From positions 961-24,646 of the forward strand of contig CAJPVJ010000466.1 of assembly GCA_905397405.1 (NCBI GenBank): a DNA stretch of 23,686 nt, given 5' to 3'. The notes below the pieces were generated by a model, which worked only from the letters and a program-made list of their open reading frames with translations, did no database searches and had not been told where the DNA came from. Each line of letters opens with the position of its first letter. Positions within the stretch are counted from its first letter, which is position 1. Shown piece after piece: positions 1 through 10,735 of the stretch. The translations under genes and the position numbers were made by a program. Source of the DNA: Oppiella nova (lineage: Eukaryota; Arthropoda; Arachnida; Sarcoptiformes; Oppiidae).

Positions 1-60
<60 letters not shown>
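1..60. repeat. (AC)14 followed by (AG)16 microsatellite
   Basis: Perfect dinucleotide tracts: AC from 1 to 28, then AG from 29 to 60. The left tract may extend past the window edge. Confidence 0.95.
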
Positions 61-61
<1 letters not shown>

Positions 62-714
62 AAACCATATGTATGTTAAGAGATGTGCTTTTCTTGCATA
101 CAAACAGTCGGTTGTCATATGAATACAGGTATATATATAATTTATATAATATAAATATATGAAATGATTATGTTTTGCCATTATATTTATATTAATATTC
201 TGTATATTCATTGCTGTTGTAATCAAGACATGAGTTGTGGAAATATCGTAATATTGTAACCAATATTTCATTATTTGTAAATAAATACATGATTAATACA
301 GATATTACACATTTTACAATTAATCAAATCTTAGTTGATTCACACATTGATTAATGATATTTTAATGTTAAATTCTAACTACACTGTATAGTGAAGGTAT
401 GTTTTTATTTCAAATTGAAATGTTATACCCTATCATAGTTCTCACAAATGAACCTATCATTCAATGATATTTTGTGAATTAATTAATATATAAAGTGTAA
501 TAAATATAGCTATAAAAGTTTAAATTAAATGGTTTACTATTTGAGTATATATTGCATAAAATATGAAATGAAATTACATTACATTACTAGATGAAAAACT
601 AACAGACAGTTCATGTAATATAGTATAAATATAATAAAGTGAAATATAATAATAAATATAATAATAAATATACACTCAAATCGAGTTGATTTCCGCAATG
701 GGAGACCCATTCAC
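61..714. other. AT-rich DNA without recognisable genes
   Basis: No open frame of note, RNA gene or repeat family was seen. The composition is strongly A/T with many ATA and TAA runs. Confidence 0.6.
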
Positions 715-858
715 TCATTCAAGTTTCATATGCGGTATAATGTACTCACTGTACAGACTGTGCACAGCATTTGCCCTAAACTTCATTTCAAGTAATAGTG
801 CTTTAATTTGAGCGCAAATGTAATATTGAGAGATGGGGTACCTGTAAAAGAGCACCAT
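715..858 (-). CDS. Small open frame of 47 codons, unidentified
   Basis: From ATG 858 to TGA 715, the frame encodes a helical-looking peptide containing YPISQYYICAQIKALLLEMK and HSLYSEYIIPHM. A splice acceptor (gctcttttacag) at 842-843 falls inside it, so it could instead be a terminal exon of a minus-strand gene. I recognise no family, and 47 codons can arise by chance. Confidence 0.2.
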   Translation of the reverse strand: MVLFYRYPISQYYICAQIKALLLEMKFRANAVHSLYSEYIIPHMKLE

Positions 859-987
859 TGCCTATTGCAGTCTATTGCCATGAGTTATCATTAATGGTAA
901 GTAGTTTTAGGCCACTGTCAGCCACACCGTATTGTATGAAATATTGTATCCACTCTCAGGAATCTATGACTCAAATAAATTCTACAT

Positions 988-1238
988 ACTGTACAATATT
1001 GTGTATTTATATACAGTACATGACTATAACCTATGAACATAAACTTGGGGTCATACTTACCTGAATATTATTTATATAACTATTATAACTCATATCACTT
1101 GTGATATTGTGTGTAACTGTACAATATTGTGTATTTATATACAGTACATGACTATAACCTATGAACATAAACTTGGGGTCATACTTACCTGAATATTATT
1201 TATATAACTATTATAACTCATATCACTTGTGATATTGT
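988..1238. repeat. Tandem duplication, 128-bp period
   Basis: Two nearly identical copies, 988-1115 and 1116-1238, differ only at the far end. Each contains ACTTACCTG (1055-1063 and 1183-1191), the complement of a consensus 5' splice site CAG|GTAAGT on the minus strand. The near-identity points to a recent event. Confidence 0.9.
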
Positions 1239-1703
1239 TTGTACCTTCCCTCTGTCTGTCCATTCAGATATATAACTCAATTTGACTTTCATGTGACAAA
1301 ATAATGAGCAATCACATTTATTGCTAAAGAATTCTATTTGATGTATTAAGTATTACCATTTATATTATATTGTAGATGGTTCTGAAATACTAGCTTTAAT
1401 TTAGATATAACTTGGCAGAATATCTTTAGAATTTGCTTAAACTATGTACAATGGTCAGTTTTCAGCCATGGTAAAGCAACTATTCAAAAAATTTATATAT
1501 AAAATCCATTTTTACGATAAAGAATTGTGAAAAATTAAGATTTTTGTTTTATAATCAAAATAATAATTTATGATTAATTTTGAACAAGGCATTTTTTATT
1601 AAAATTTATAAAAATTAAATAAAAACTAAAAATATAATTTAAATTTAATTAAAAGCATAAAGCATAAAAAGTATAAAAGTGACTCCGATTATAAATTTAA
1701 TTG

Positions 1704-1706
<3 letters not shown>
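1239..1706. other. AT-rich DNA without recognisable genes
   Basis: A/T-dominated sequence with many short homopolymer runs; nothing codable seen. Confidence 0.6.

Positions 1707-1741
<35 letters not shown>
1707..1741. repeat. (GA)n microsatellite
   Basis: An uninterrupted GA tract of about 35 bp immediately upstream of a GC-richer island at 1780-2180. Confidence 0.9.
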
Positions 1742-1743
<2 letters not shown>

Positions 1744-1919
1744 GATGTATGTATTTTAACAGTGACTTTATACTTTATATAAAACAGAGGTGCGGTGGGG
1801 AGTGATATAATATGGGAAACTATTTGATTAAGATAGTTGAAACAGACCAAGATGAGTGAAAGTGATGCGAATATATATAGTGGTGAAAGTGATATTGGTG
1901 ATGTTATGATGATAAGCTG

Positions 1920-2180
1920 ATTGCTGTGTTCCTATAGTGGAGTGGATATGGGACCACTACCACTCCTCTCACGCGTAGGGACTCGGCACACATACCACAC
2001 ATCACAACCACTACAAGTCATTATCATTATAATATCACTTATCACTTATCTCATAACGCACTAGCTCGTGTTTTACGGCATCCAATCAGCTCGCAGACTG
2101 AGTGTTGGCGAGAGAGCATAACTCCCTTTACCTATTGGTTTGTTGGGGTTGTATAGCTGTAAGACTGGAAACTGCCTTCA
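1920..2180. promoter_or_regulatory. GC-richer island with two CCAAT boxes
   Basis: CCAAT at 2082-2086 (tccaatcagc, a good NF-Y core) and an inverted ATTGG at 2134-2138 lie 52 bp apart, in a stretch with CpG-containing words such as cacgcgtag. A (GA)n tract lies upstream. A 72-codon open stretch without ATG (about 1938-2156) follows an acceptor-like tgtgttcctatag, so an exon is an alternative reading. I cannot tie it to a gene. Confidence 0.25.
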
Positions 2181-2938
2181 CTTGTGACGATAGAGCCGGT
2201 CATTATGTTGTGGTAATAGCTGTAGGAGCTGTAGGATAAGTGCAGCTGAAAATGTGAACATCACTTCCATCCATACAATGCATACAATGCATACACTTTG
2301 ACTCTTACAACACAAACAGTCAGTCAACACAGCATTACATATATTATACAGAATGAGAGAGACCGTAGAAACCGGCATAATATGGAAAGATATTACGAAA
2401 GATATATAAACCACTTTCCAACACGTTTTACAGCATATGAACCTATGAACGCAACCAACGATTGTATTCACTCAACAAAGCGGGTCTACCTTTGCTTATC
2501 AAATCCACTATGAATTGTGAAGTTTAATCATTTCATCATTATTTTGATTATGTGTGAGCTTTGAACGTGTATTCCAACCATAATATCATTTTCTGTGACT
2601 TTACAACAAACTTTGCAATGAGTTTGCAATGACTGCACGGCTAATGTCTCGAAAACTGTTCATTCATTGAAATAATATTGTTTTAAATGCTAACAACTTC
2701 TAAACTAAACCAACAGTTTGTTTGTATTGAGTTTTCTAATAACCGCTATTATGATGATTTGATTGAATTTTTATTTTAATAACACAATGAGAGAAACAGT
2801 CATCAAAATGGTAATACTCTACAACTGACTGGTGAATGGCACAGGTATTGGCACCGACTCCAGTACCGACTGTAGTACCGGCCCTGTTGTGGCTCTGGCA
2901 CTGTAGGCTTTGTGCGATTCTTCATTATTATCATCATT

Positions 2939-3112
2939 ATGATGACTACATTCCTCTTTCACTGGTTTTATGATTTCTTATTTGGGATAACATTCCTTGA
3001 AATGTTGAGAAACGGAGACCAGAAAGAGAAGAGAAACTCGCGATTCAAAAGTGGTGTTCAGTTGAGAGTTGAGGCCAATTGGGAACTAAATGAAGGACTG
3101 AACCAACGCTAA
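2939..3112 (+). CDS. Small open frame of 57 codons with hydrophobic N-terminus, unidentified
   Basis: From ATG 2939 to TAA 3110-3112. Residues 3-22 are hydrophobic and aromatic (TTFLFHWFYDFLFGITFLEM), and the rest is charged (QKEKRNSRFK). This could be a signal/anchor microprotein or chance. No family is recognised and no splice signals clearly bound it. Confidence 0.2.
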   Translation: MMTTFLFHWFYDFLFGITFLEMLRNGDQKEKRNSRFKSGVQLRVEANWELNEGLNQR

Positions 3113-3115
3113 GAA

Positions 3116-3856
3116 CCACTTATGAAACATAATTTCGTTTTCCCTTCAGATGCTGTCCTTGAATTGACGAGTCATTTGGTTGTATATTATTTCATAATAA
3201 GCACTAAATCTTACATACATTTGACTCATTCATCAAAACTGAACATTTCTCAAACAATTCTGGACCTAATATTAAAGAACAGGTAAAACAATCAAATATT
3301 TTCTACACTATTGCTAATGTATTGCATATTACATTCTCAATGTTATGTACTAACCAGGGAACTACACCTTTTTATATAGCATTCAAATATTTTCGTTATT
3401 TCTACTCAAACTGAGTTCTCTTTTTTTGTGCCAAAATATCAAATGCAATAAACTTTTAAAGTTGATTACATATCAACTAATGATACCGTTGTATGTCTGC
3501 AGTGGCCAACAGATAACAGACAACAGCCGTCCCTAACGTTGTCTGCCATCAGTCACCCCAACAATAACTTCTCTCCTTTTCAAACCTCTATTCAATACAA
3601 AAACAATTATTGTTTTTCATTTTCCGGAAATTCAATATTCATTACTTTGACTGCAGTTTAGATTTTACTAAATAAACCCATAAAATAACATTTTAAGGTT
3701 TTTTGGTATTCTTTTAGTCTTTACTATTTTATTTTTATTTTAGTACTAATTCTAATATAATATAATTTCCAAATAAAAGATAATAAACAAACACGTAAAA
3801 TATACACGTAATTAGCAATTGATGGTTTTATTTGAGTCCTTAATCTTGAATACTCG

Positions 3857-3906
<50 letters not shown>

Positions 3907-4730
3907 CACTAAAAGGTAACAGAATTTTATTAACTAAACACACTTATTGACTATTGTTTACATCGTTTCTCAAATATAATGAGCTAACAAATAAGAAGTG
4001 GTATTTATTTTGTATGGTTTGTTGAATTGATAATTTAATACTTAACAAATATAAGCAAGGATTATTGTATCAATTAATGCTTAGTTTTCATAACTTTAGT
4101 TTAAAAAAATAGTCTTTAAATTTAAACAATCTTTGAAACACTAATTTTCATAAATACAATTGCACATGTTAGATTTATGCAATATATACAATAATCTTGA
4201 AAGTTGAAACCTTTAAAAGCAATTAACAGTTAACCTTTAGTATATACTGTATTGTGGTACTTAACATTTGAAAAAGTATAGCATTTTCTCAAAAAATTAG
4301 ATCAAAAGTTCTTATAATATGATGACTTATAGTATTGGCATTTGAGGGCAAAGACAACATTGAGTTGTGAATATTGTGATACAAATACAGTACAAATCAA
4401 TTTTTTATCATAAAATAATTATTATTATTAATATAATGCAAATGTTTTTATGAGACCTCATTTCAAGACAACAACCACTGAAAAAGAAGTAGAAGAGGTT
4501 TAGCGCCGGGTCTCTATAGCGACCTATTGTTTTGTTTCCGACTTTTGCTGAAAACTAAATATTCATCCATTGATGAAATATACAGTAGAATTGCCTTTTA
4601 ACATATTCTCCAATACATACCATTTGTTAAGTCGCTCTTATATTTTGCGCCAATAATTTCTATTATAGACAGCATTATATGAATAATAACACAAAACTTC
4701 GAACTTGTTTTGAGGAAAATGCATAAAACT
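3116..4730. other. AT-rich DNA without recognisable genes
   Basis: It contains a CT tract (3863-3901) and a strong minus-strand acceptor-like site (cttctacttctttttcag near 4480-4500), which is followed by stops in all frames within a few codons. No gene supported. Confidence 0.5.
3863..3901. repeat. (CT)n microsatellite
   Basis: An uninterrupted CT tract of about 39 bp. Confidence 0.95.
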
Positions 4731-4830
4731 TAATGATAGAGAGAGTATTGATTGAGGCATTAAATCTGGATATACAATATACAATACTGTATACACTACT
4801 CAATACAGGTAAGGTATATGCTCCATACAA

Positions 4831-4886
4831 CTCTCTCTCTCTCTCTCTCTCTCACTCTCTCACTCACTCACTCACTCTCATTCTCT
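4831..4886. repeat. (CT)n/(CACT)n microsatellite
   Basis: A pure CT tract passes into CACTCACT-type degenerate repeat. It lies 20 bp downstream of a strong donor (AATACAG|gtaagg) at 4808-4809. Confidence 0.9.
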
Positions 4887-5339
4887 GTAATTTTTTAAAA
4901 AGGTTTTTGAAATTAATATTTAGATTAATGATAAAAATTTGATATTTAAACAAAAGTTTCATGAAATGTTTTGAATGATTGTTGTAATGAGTGATTAATT
5001 CGTGAATCTCAATATGATTTCAAAATAAGTACAGTATTGTTTTATAGATACTGTATATTGTATTGACTGAAGCTGTGATGAGTATTCAATTAATGTATTT
5101 TTCGATATTTGTATAAAATATATCGATTTATTAGAAGTGTATGAATGCATGGCTTGAATGGCATCATAGGGAGAGAGAAGTAGAGATGAGTCTGAGTTAA
5201 TCTAATGTATATTTGCATGAGTATGGACTGAAATCACGGGCGTGGCACCGGCACAGGAATAGCACCGGCAGATAAAAAATGCAATTATTGTGAACTTAGT
5301 ATTAGACTTATGATCGAAATGCATGCTATTGTATTGCAG

Positions 5340-5635
5340 ATGTCAAACATTGGACTGCAGTATACACACCGTATAGATATGAATGCAAAGATGAAAATTG
5401 TTTGTCGAGAGCCAAAGCCGACAAAACTAATAGCAATAGAGTAATAGAGTTAGCGTTTGTTCAGATGTTTGTGACATTAATTTACTGTTTCAACGAATGT
5501 TCGCTTATTTATCAATACATGTATGAGCTTTCCATCGAGAAGTACATTGAAAAGTGTTGTGAACAAAATAATTTATTTGATAATAAAGTTTTAGATTTGA
5601 AATTATTTTTTGTTGGCAATCGTTGTATCCTTTAG
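5340..5635 (+). CDS. Possible exon, long open frame after a splice acceptor, unidentified
   Basis: The acceptor tattgtattgcag at 5339 is followed by about 98 open codons to a TAG at 5633-5635; the frame is open back to 5306. It begins VKHWTAVYTPYRYECKDENC. The W/Y-x-C-x4-C spacing loosely recalls the cysteine-containing N-terminal region of arthropod beta-hexosaminidases, but the expected downstream cysteine and LWP motifs are absent, so I do not claim that identity. A donor-like AGA|gtaata near 5440 could end the exon early. It is the longest plus-strand open run in the left half. Confidence 0.25.
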
Positions 5636-5881
5636 TGAAATTCTAAACAATCGCATACATTGTATGTATTGTATTGTTAGCAAAGGAATAGCAGTTTGAT
5701 TGCCTGTGAAAGCATTTTCATAAATATGCGTCAGAGCACAGCCACACTTGCACTGTAAGGTAGAGTGTATTAGACCATAGGATAGAGACTGTCGTGCAAA
5801 GCAAACCCATTCAAGACATACTGACTGTTGAGGAGAAGAAAGAGAAAAGTTCAACAAAGATATTAAAAGGTCGCTATTATG

Positions 5882-5892
5882 CTCTCTCTCTC

Positions 5893-5935
<43 letters not shown>

Positions 5936-5946
5936 CTCTCTCACTC
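5882..5946. repeat. Interrupted (CT)n microsatellite
   Basis: CT tracts interrupted by CATA, total about 65 bp. Confidence 0.9.
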
Positions 5947-6310
5947 TCATTGCATCTCATGTCAACCAACACATCATAAGGCAGGTGCACATCGACACAC
6001 AAATGCATAAATGATAAGCAAATCATTTGAGATACATATTATCAATACATTTAGATTAACATCACTATCACTGCATGGGATGACAATCGATAGTATACTC
6101 CGACTGTCGTATAATTATACATATTTAAAACCTGATTTAAATATATATATATATATAATTGGTATAAATTGTTTAGTGAACTAATAAAATTAATATAAGT
6201 GATCGTTGATTGTTGTGTACAATGAGGTGTTAGTGATATATGAGAATAGATTATGAATATTGTAGTGAACAATAAGTTTGATGTCGAAGTTGGTGGAAAT
6301 GGTTTGACTG

Positions 6311-6376
6311 CATTGACTATACATTGACTATACATTGACTATACATTGACTATACATTGACTATACGTTGACTGCA
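6311..6376. repeat. 11-bp minisatellite
   Basis: CATTGACTATA is repeated five times exactly from 6311 to 6365, followed by a sixth degenerate unit (CGTTGACTGCA). The period is close to one helical turn. Confidence 0.9.
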
Positions 6377-6720
6377 ATGATGTTCATGGAGTGAGTGCGT
6401 GAGACAGTGAGACAGGATTTGGCAATAATACTCGTGCTGGTGCTGTTCATGCCATGAATGCTATGATCACCACTTGATTAGTGGTGTGGAGCCAACCGAA
6501 AAGTTTCATCATAAACATTAACGTCCGGTGCGCTCATGGAGTAAGTGTTGCCTTTGCCTGCCATTTGCTGTGTCATTGCTTTGTGCCTCATATCTACGTA
6601 ATGACGACAATCTTGGAGTAGATATGAAAAAATGAATAGCGATTCAAGTATTTGCCACTAAATTAAGGGACCGACAGGTGGCGAATATACATTGCTAACG
6701 ACCGGCACCGGCATCTTACT

Positions 6721-7312
6721 TCGATTTCTCACTTTAATTATTGTTTAAACAATGAATTTATTGTTAGTCTCAGCAATTGCCAGAACATTGACTCCATTCT
6801 CATACAGCAACTAATTTCATAGCAATTCACAAAATGCTGAATCAGTTCAATGATTAGACAGACTATGGCTTTAAGCACTATATCTTTCACTCATCTCACC
6901 ATCTCATGCATCACTTATTCAATAAATAACTCAAAACTCATAATTCACACATTTGTCACCCATGTATCACTTTTGCCAATATTCGCACTCAAGACTTGCT
7001 TCATCCCATATCCCATATAATGGCATATATTCTCTTTGATTGCTTTCATTGTCAATACGATCACTGTTTTACACATTTTCTAATCTTTTACTTCTCTATT
7101 CTTTTTTACTTACTTTACTATAATTTAATAGTTTATTTCAAATCATAAGTTATAACAACGAATTTTTATAAATTATAAATGATAACATTAGTTTATACTA
7201 TTCTGTATTAATTTTATATTGAATTTAAAATAAGTTGGTACTATTTATTATATGATATTATATATATTTTTCAAATATGTCACATAATTGTATTTGAAAT
7301 AATAAGTGGAAT
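6721..7312. other. AT-rich DNA without recognisable genes
   Basis: No open frame of note. Many CTCAT/CATC words lie in 6880-7020; otherwise the stretch is A/T-dominated. Confidence 0.5.
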
Positions 7313-7568
7313 CAAATAATAATGGTTAACTTGTTAGGACAGTACATGTTATTGTTTATAGTTTACTTCTAATTAGAATCTAAGCTTCATAATAATTGCA
7401 ATCATATTTTTATTTTAAAAAAGACTGCAATAAAATGCAAACAAATAATAATGGTTAACTTGTTAGGACAGTACATGTTATTGTTTATAGTTTACTTCTA
7501 ATTAGAATCTAAGCTTCATAATAATTGCAATCATATTTTTATTTAACAAAGACTGCAATAAAATGCAA
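7313..7568. repeat. Tandem duplication, 129-bp period
   Basis: Two copies (7313-7441 and 7442-7568) begin CAAATAATAATGGTTAACTT and differ by a small change in an A-rich run near their ends. The unit length nearly equals that of the unrelated duplication at 988-1238. Confidence 0.9.
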
Positions 7569-8260
7569 CTTTATTTAGACTTAATTTTAACAATTCCTTT
7601 AAATAGTTTTAATACTATAAAGTTATAATATATTATCCATTTTAATTAATAGAATATTAAACATTTATAATAAAACTTTTATTTAATCTTACTAAGATCA
7701 TGGTTTTGTAGTTAAAAATAGTTGCAGACTAAGTTTTGTTATAAATACATACCTGTGTAGGGCATTATACTGTATTATTAAAAGGTTTTGCTATTTAAAA
7801 TATTCTATACACATAAAAGATTTGGTGTAAGATACATTTCCTTGGATCAATTATTAGGCGATTCCTCTTACTAATGAGAATATTCTTATTTAAAACTTAA
7901 TATATATGTTGTACTTATTATACAATATTTAATTTAATTAGATCTAAATTTTGTAAATATTTTATACATAATATGATATAATTTCACATCTTATAGCAAT
8001 TTGGTAGCAAAAGTTAGTGCCAATCCTATAAGTGTAGAGTTCAAGATTTAAGTGTTTAATGCGTTGATTAGCATAAATAATGACTGTATGACTGCTTCTC
8101 AATCATTAATTTATACTTTTATGACAACATCTCTAACGGATATCCGTTCTATCGATTTGAGCACTGATTTAATTACTTTAATGATTGAATTAATCAAATG
8201 TTTTAATTTCTTTAATTTGTTGGCAAAACTTTTGAACTATTATTTTAAAGAGAGCTCAAA
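7569..8260. other. AT-rich DNA without recognisable genes
   Basis: A plus-strand frame from 8052 to 8264 is open but starts with GTG and resembles no family; I do not call it a gene. Confidence 0.5.
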
Positions 8261-8293
8261 CTAAAGTCTATTAGAGGGAAGGGATGGTATGAA

Positions 8294-8455
8294 ATGTTTG
8301 GAAGGGCTGACAAGTGTTGGTCGTTCTCATGGTTGACCCATGAATGCCTGTTTAGGCAGTGGAAGTGGTCTCTCCCAATGGCACTGGAAGAATTCACGGC
8401 ATTATATCATAGTAGCCGTGGCTTCTCTGGTGCTATCGAGAGCGTCGACGTCTAA
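8294..8455 (+). CDS. Small open frame of 53 codons in a GC-rich island, unidentified
   Basis: From ATG 8294 to TAA 8453-8455, unusually rich in tryptophan (CWSFSWL, RQWKWSL) and ending MALEEFTALYHSSRGFSGAI. The island is GC-richer than its surroundings. Part of it (around 8377-8440) is imperfectly repeated at 8583-8645, where LALEEFT recurs in an open frame. Upstream codons are open back to about 8242, so it could be part of an exon. No family recognised. Confidence 0.2.
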   Translation: MFGRADKCWSFSWLTHECLFRQWKWSLPMALEEFTALYHSSRGFSGAIESVDV

Positions 8456-8645
8456 ACTGCGAACAATGCACTGCCAGTCATCCCTTTCCACTTACTATCA
8501 ACGAAAACATGTATTTGTTGGCCATATAATCACTACATACTGACGTCAGTTGTAAACCTTTATCCCTTGTCCTCCTTATCCCTTGGCACTGGAAGAATTC
8601 ACCGATACGTTCAAAGTCGTGGGTTCTCGGGTGCCAAAGAAAAAG
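8377..8645. repeat. Imperfect direct repeat
   Basis: TGGCACTGGAAGAATTCAC occurs at about 8379 and 8585. In both places it is followed, after 14-18 bp, by related CGTGGSTTCTCNGGTGC sequence. The two copies are diverged and in different frames relative to each other after the first block. Confidence 0.6.
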
Positions 8646-8689
8646 GAAACAAAAGCTCACCAAGCTACACTTTCATCCTATCACCACTA

Positions 8690-8691
<2 letters not shown>

Positions 8692-8723
<32 letters not shown>
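8692..8723. repeat. (CT)n microsatellite
   Basis: An uninterrupted CT tract of about 32 bp. Confidence 0.95.
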
Positions 8724-8725
<2 letters not shown>

Positions 8726-9140
8726 AGGTTATCATCCATTATCTCATATATTTCCAAAGGTTTGAAAGCAAATATTTTTGATGAAGTCTTTGGTGGAGCG
8801 GTTGCTTCAAAAGTTAATCTTTTGCTTCATTAGCTATCGTAAGAAACAATTGGCAAACAGAAGGCTTTGGCACAAAGGCTTTGGCACTGGCACATTTTTG
8901 TATTGCTATTTAATAGGACAAAAATTGTGATGGTGTCAATTATTGTGCCAAAGATCACATCCTAATCTTCGGTGCGATACTTTACTCCACAGACTACCAC
9001 TCTATCGCTTACAGTTGAACACAATTTCATCGCTAAAGGTATTGCTATCAATAAAATAAAATTTTATTTATTTAATCCTAATTTTATTGTTATTGCTTCA
9101 AGTACTAATTATTTGGATTTACAAAACTTATATTTTCAAT

Positions 9141-10169
9141 AACCATAAGTGAAACTAAATAGTCACGTAACTGACATAAAACTACACATTACTTTCTTAT
9201 CAGTTCACGACATAAATAATAACAAACTGTAATTTATGTCTAAGACAGATAATTTTTAATATGTAACTCGTTTGCTGAGTTTGCTTGAGTTTTTAATTCA
9301 TATGAAATTATCTCTAATGATGATCACAACACAACATAAGTCTCTTTAAATTATTTGATTGCTTTTTAATGTGACTGCACTTCCATTTGAACAGTAACTG
9401 CTATTTGTTGGAAACTTTAGTTAATACAGTATAAGAGTTATTCGTATTTGATTGTTAATATGTATTAAAACTTGAACGAAACTTAGATAATTCAAAGCCA
9501 TTGCTTAATTATTATAAAATTTTAATACAAAGGCTTATAACCAGTGATTCATGAATTGATGGGGAATACCCTTTCAGAAAATTGGCAAACAAGTGAACTG
9601 TGTTGTGCCAAACAGTCATTTTTCTTATATAATATATAAATATTAGACTTCTCTGATGAGTGTCTAAATGTTTTGTAAACCTTAATGAACTTTAAAAAGT
9701 TAGTTAAGGAGTTTCTTTACAGAGATTTCTATTAATTTTTTGGTTAAAAAGTAGAGTTTCAGCTACTGTTTATATTACCGTGTCTCTCACTCGCACAGAT
9801 CACTGATCACTAATACAATACTGTACTCACTGTACAACACATACATTGGCCACAGTTTGCCACAAGAGTAACCGGTTTTGTCATTAAAAGGAAAAGTAGA
9901 TTTAATTATAAACTGTGAAGTTTTCTCACATAAACTCAATTCAATTCAACTATCGTGAGACCCATATGTCGTTTAACGCTATATTATACTGCATTATACG
10001 AGAATATGTACTCAATTCTGAATTACACTAATCCTACACTACCTAATCATTAGCTGCCCTTAAGTCATCTAAATTTACTATTCTTTTCAACTTATTCATA
10101 CCACTTATATAATATCATACAGGTAATACAGGTGCACACAGTCATTCAAAAAATATGCAATTTCAAATT

Positions 10170-10172
<3 letters not shown>
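9141..10172. other. AT-rich DNA without recognisable genes
   Basis: No frame of note on either strand. It contains several ACTGTAC words around 9820-9840. Confidence 0.5.

Positions 10173-10173
<1 letters not shown>

Positions 10174-10201
<28 letters not shown>
10174..10201. repeat. (CT)n microsatellite
   Basis: A CT tract of about 28 bp. Confidence 0.95.
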
Positions 10202-10206
<5 letters not shown>

Positions 10207-10735
10207 ATCTCAATTGATATATAAATTTACTTACCTTAACAACACATCATATTATTGACCATTTTACCTCATATATATTATTTGATTTCAATATTTTTTC
10301 AACACTACTAGTAGAGAGTGTGTAATAAATAGTAATAATACAAAATCGATGTTTTATACATATTCCATATAATATGTACAATAAATATATCATATTATGA
10401 ATAACATAATTACTATTTCAGAGTTTAATTCTTATTGTAATCCTTGTGTGGTATAATTCATATCATTCATTTCTTACAGTTCAGTTTATTATTTTTAATG
10501 TAATTCTATAAGACTAATAATCTTGTAATCTCTAAGCTATTTGTTTTGAATGCAACAGTTGAGAACATATTAGAAATTGGTATATAAAATTATTAGTAGA
10601 AATAGAAATATATTTATAATTAATTTATCTTTTAAATAGAAATGAATGGGATATACAGTATTGCACTGTAAGAGACATTTTAGCAAAATTTAGATGTTTT
10701 GTGTAGTTAAATTAATTAATGCTCTTATTCACTCT
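10202..10735. other. AT-rich DNA without recognisable genes
   Basis: Nothing codable seen. Confidence 0.5.

Noticed and set aside
2178-2471. A 97-codon minus-strand frame
   Set aside because: The peptide is hydrophobic and cysteine-rich with no family resemblance, and the opposite strand is equally open. It includes a 9-bp repeat CATACAATG (2272-2298).
3477-3560. Minus-strand 27-codon frame beginning MADNVRDGCC
   Set aside because: Too short, with no flanking splice or regulatory support.
5794-5979. Plus-strand frame with a long Ser-Leu run
   Set aside because: The run is the translation of a (CT)n microsatellite.
6051-6335. A 94-codon minus-strand frame
   Set aside because: It runs through the 11-bp minisatellite and AT-rich low-complexity DNA, giving Ile/Tyr-rich peptide without motifs.
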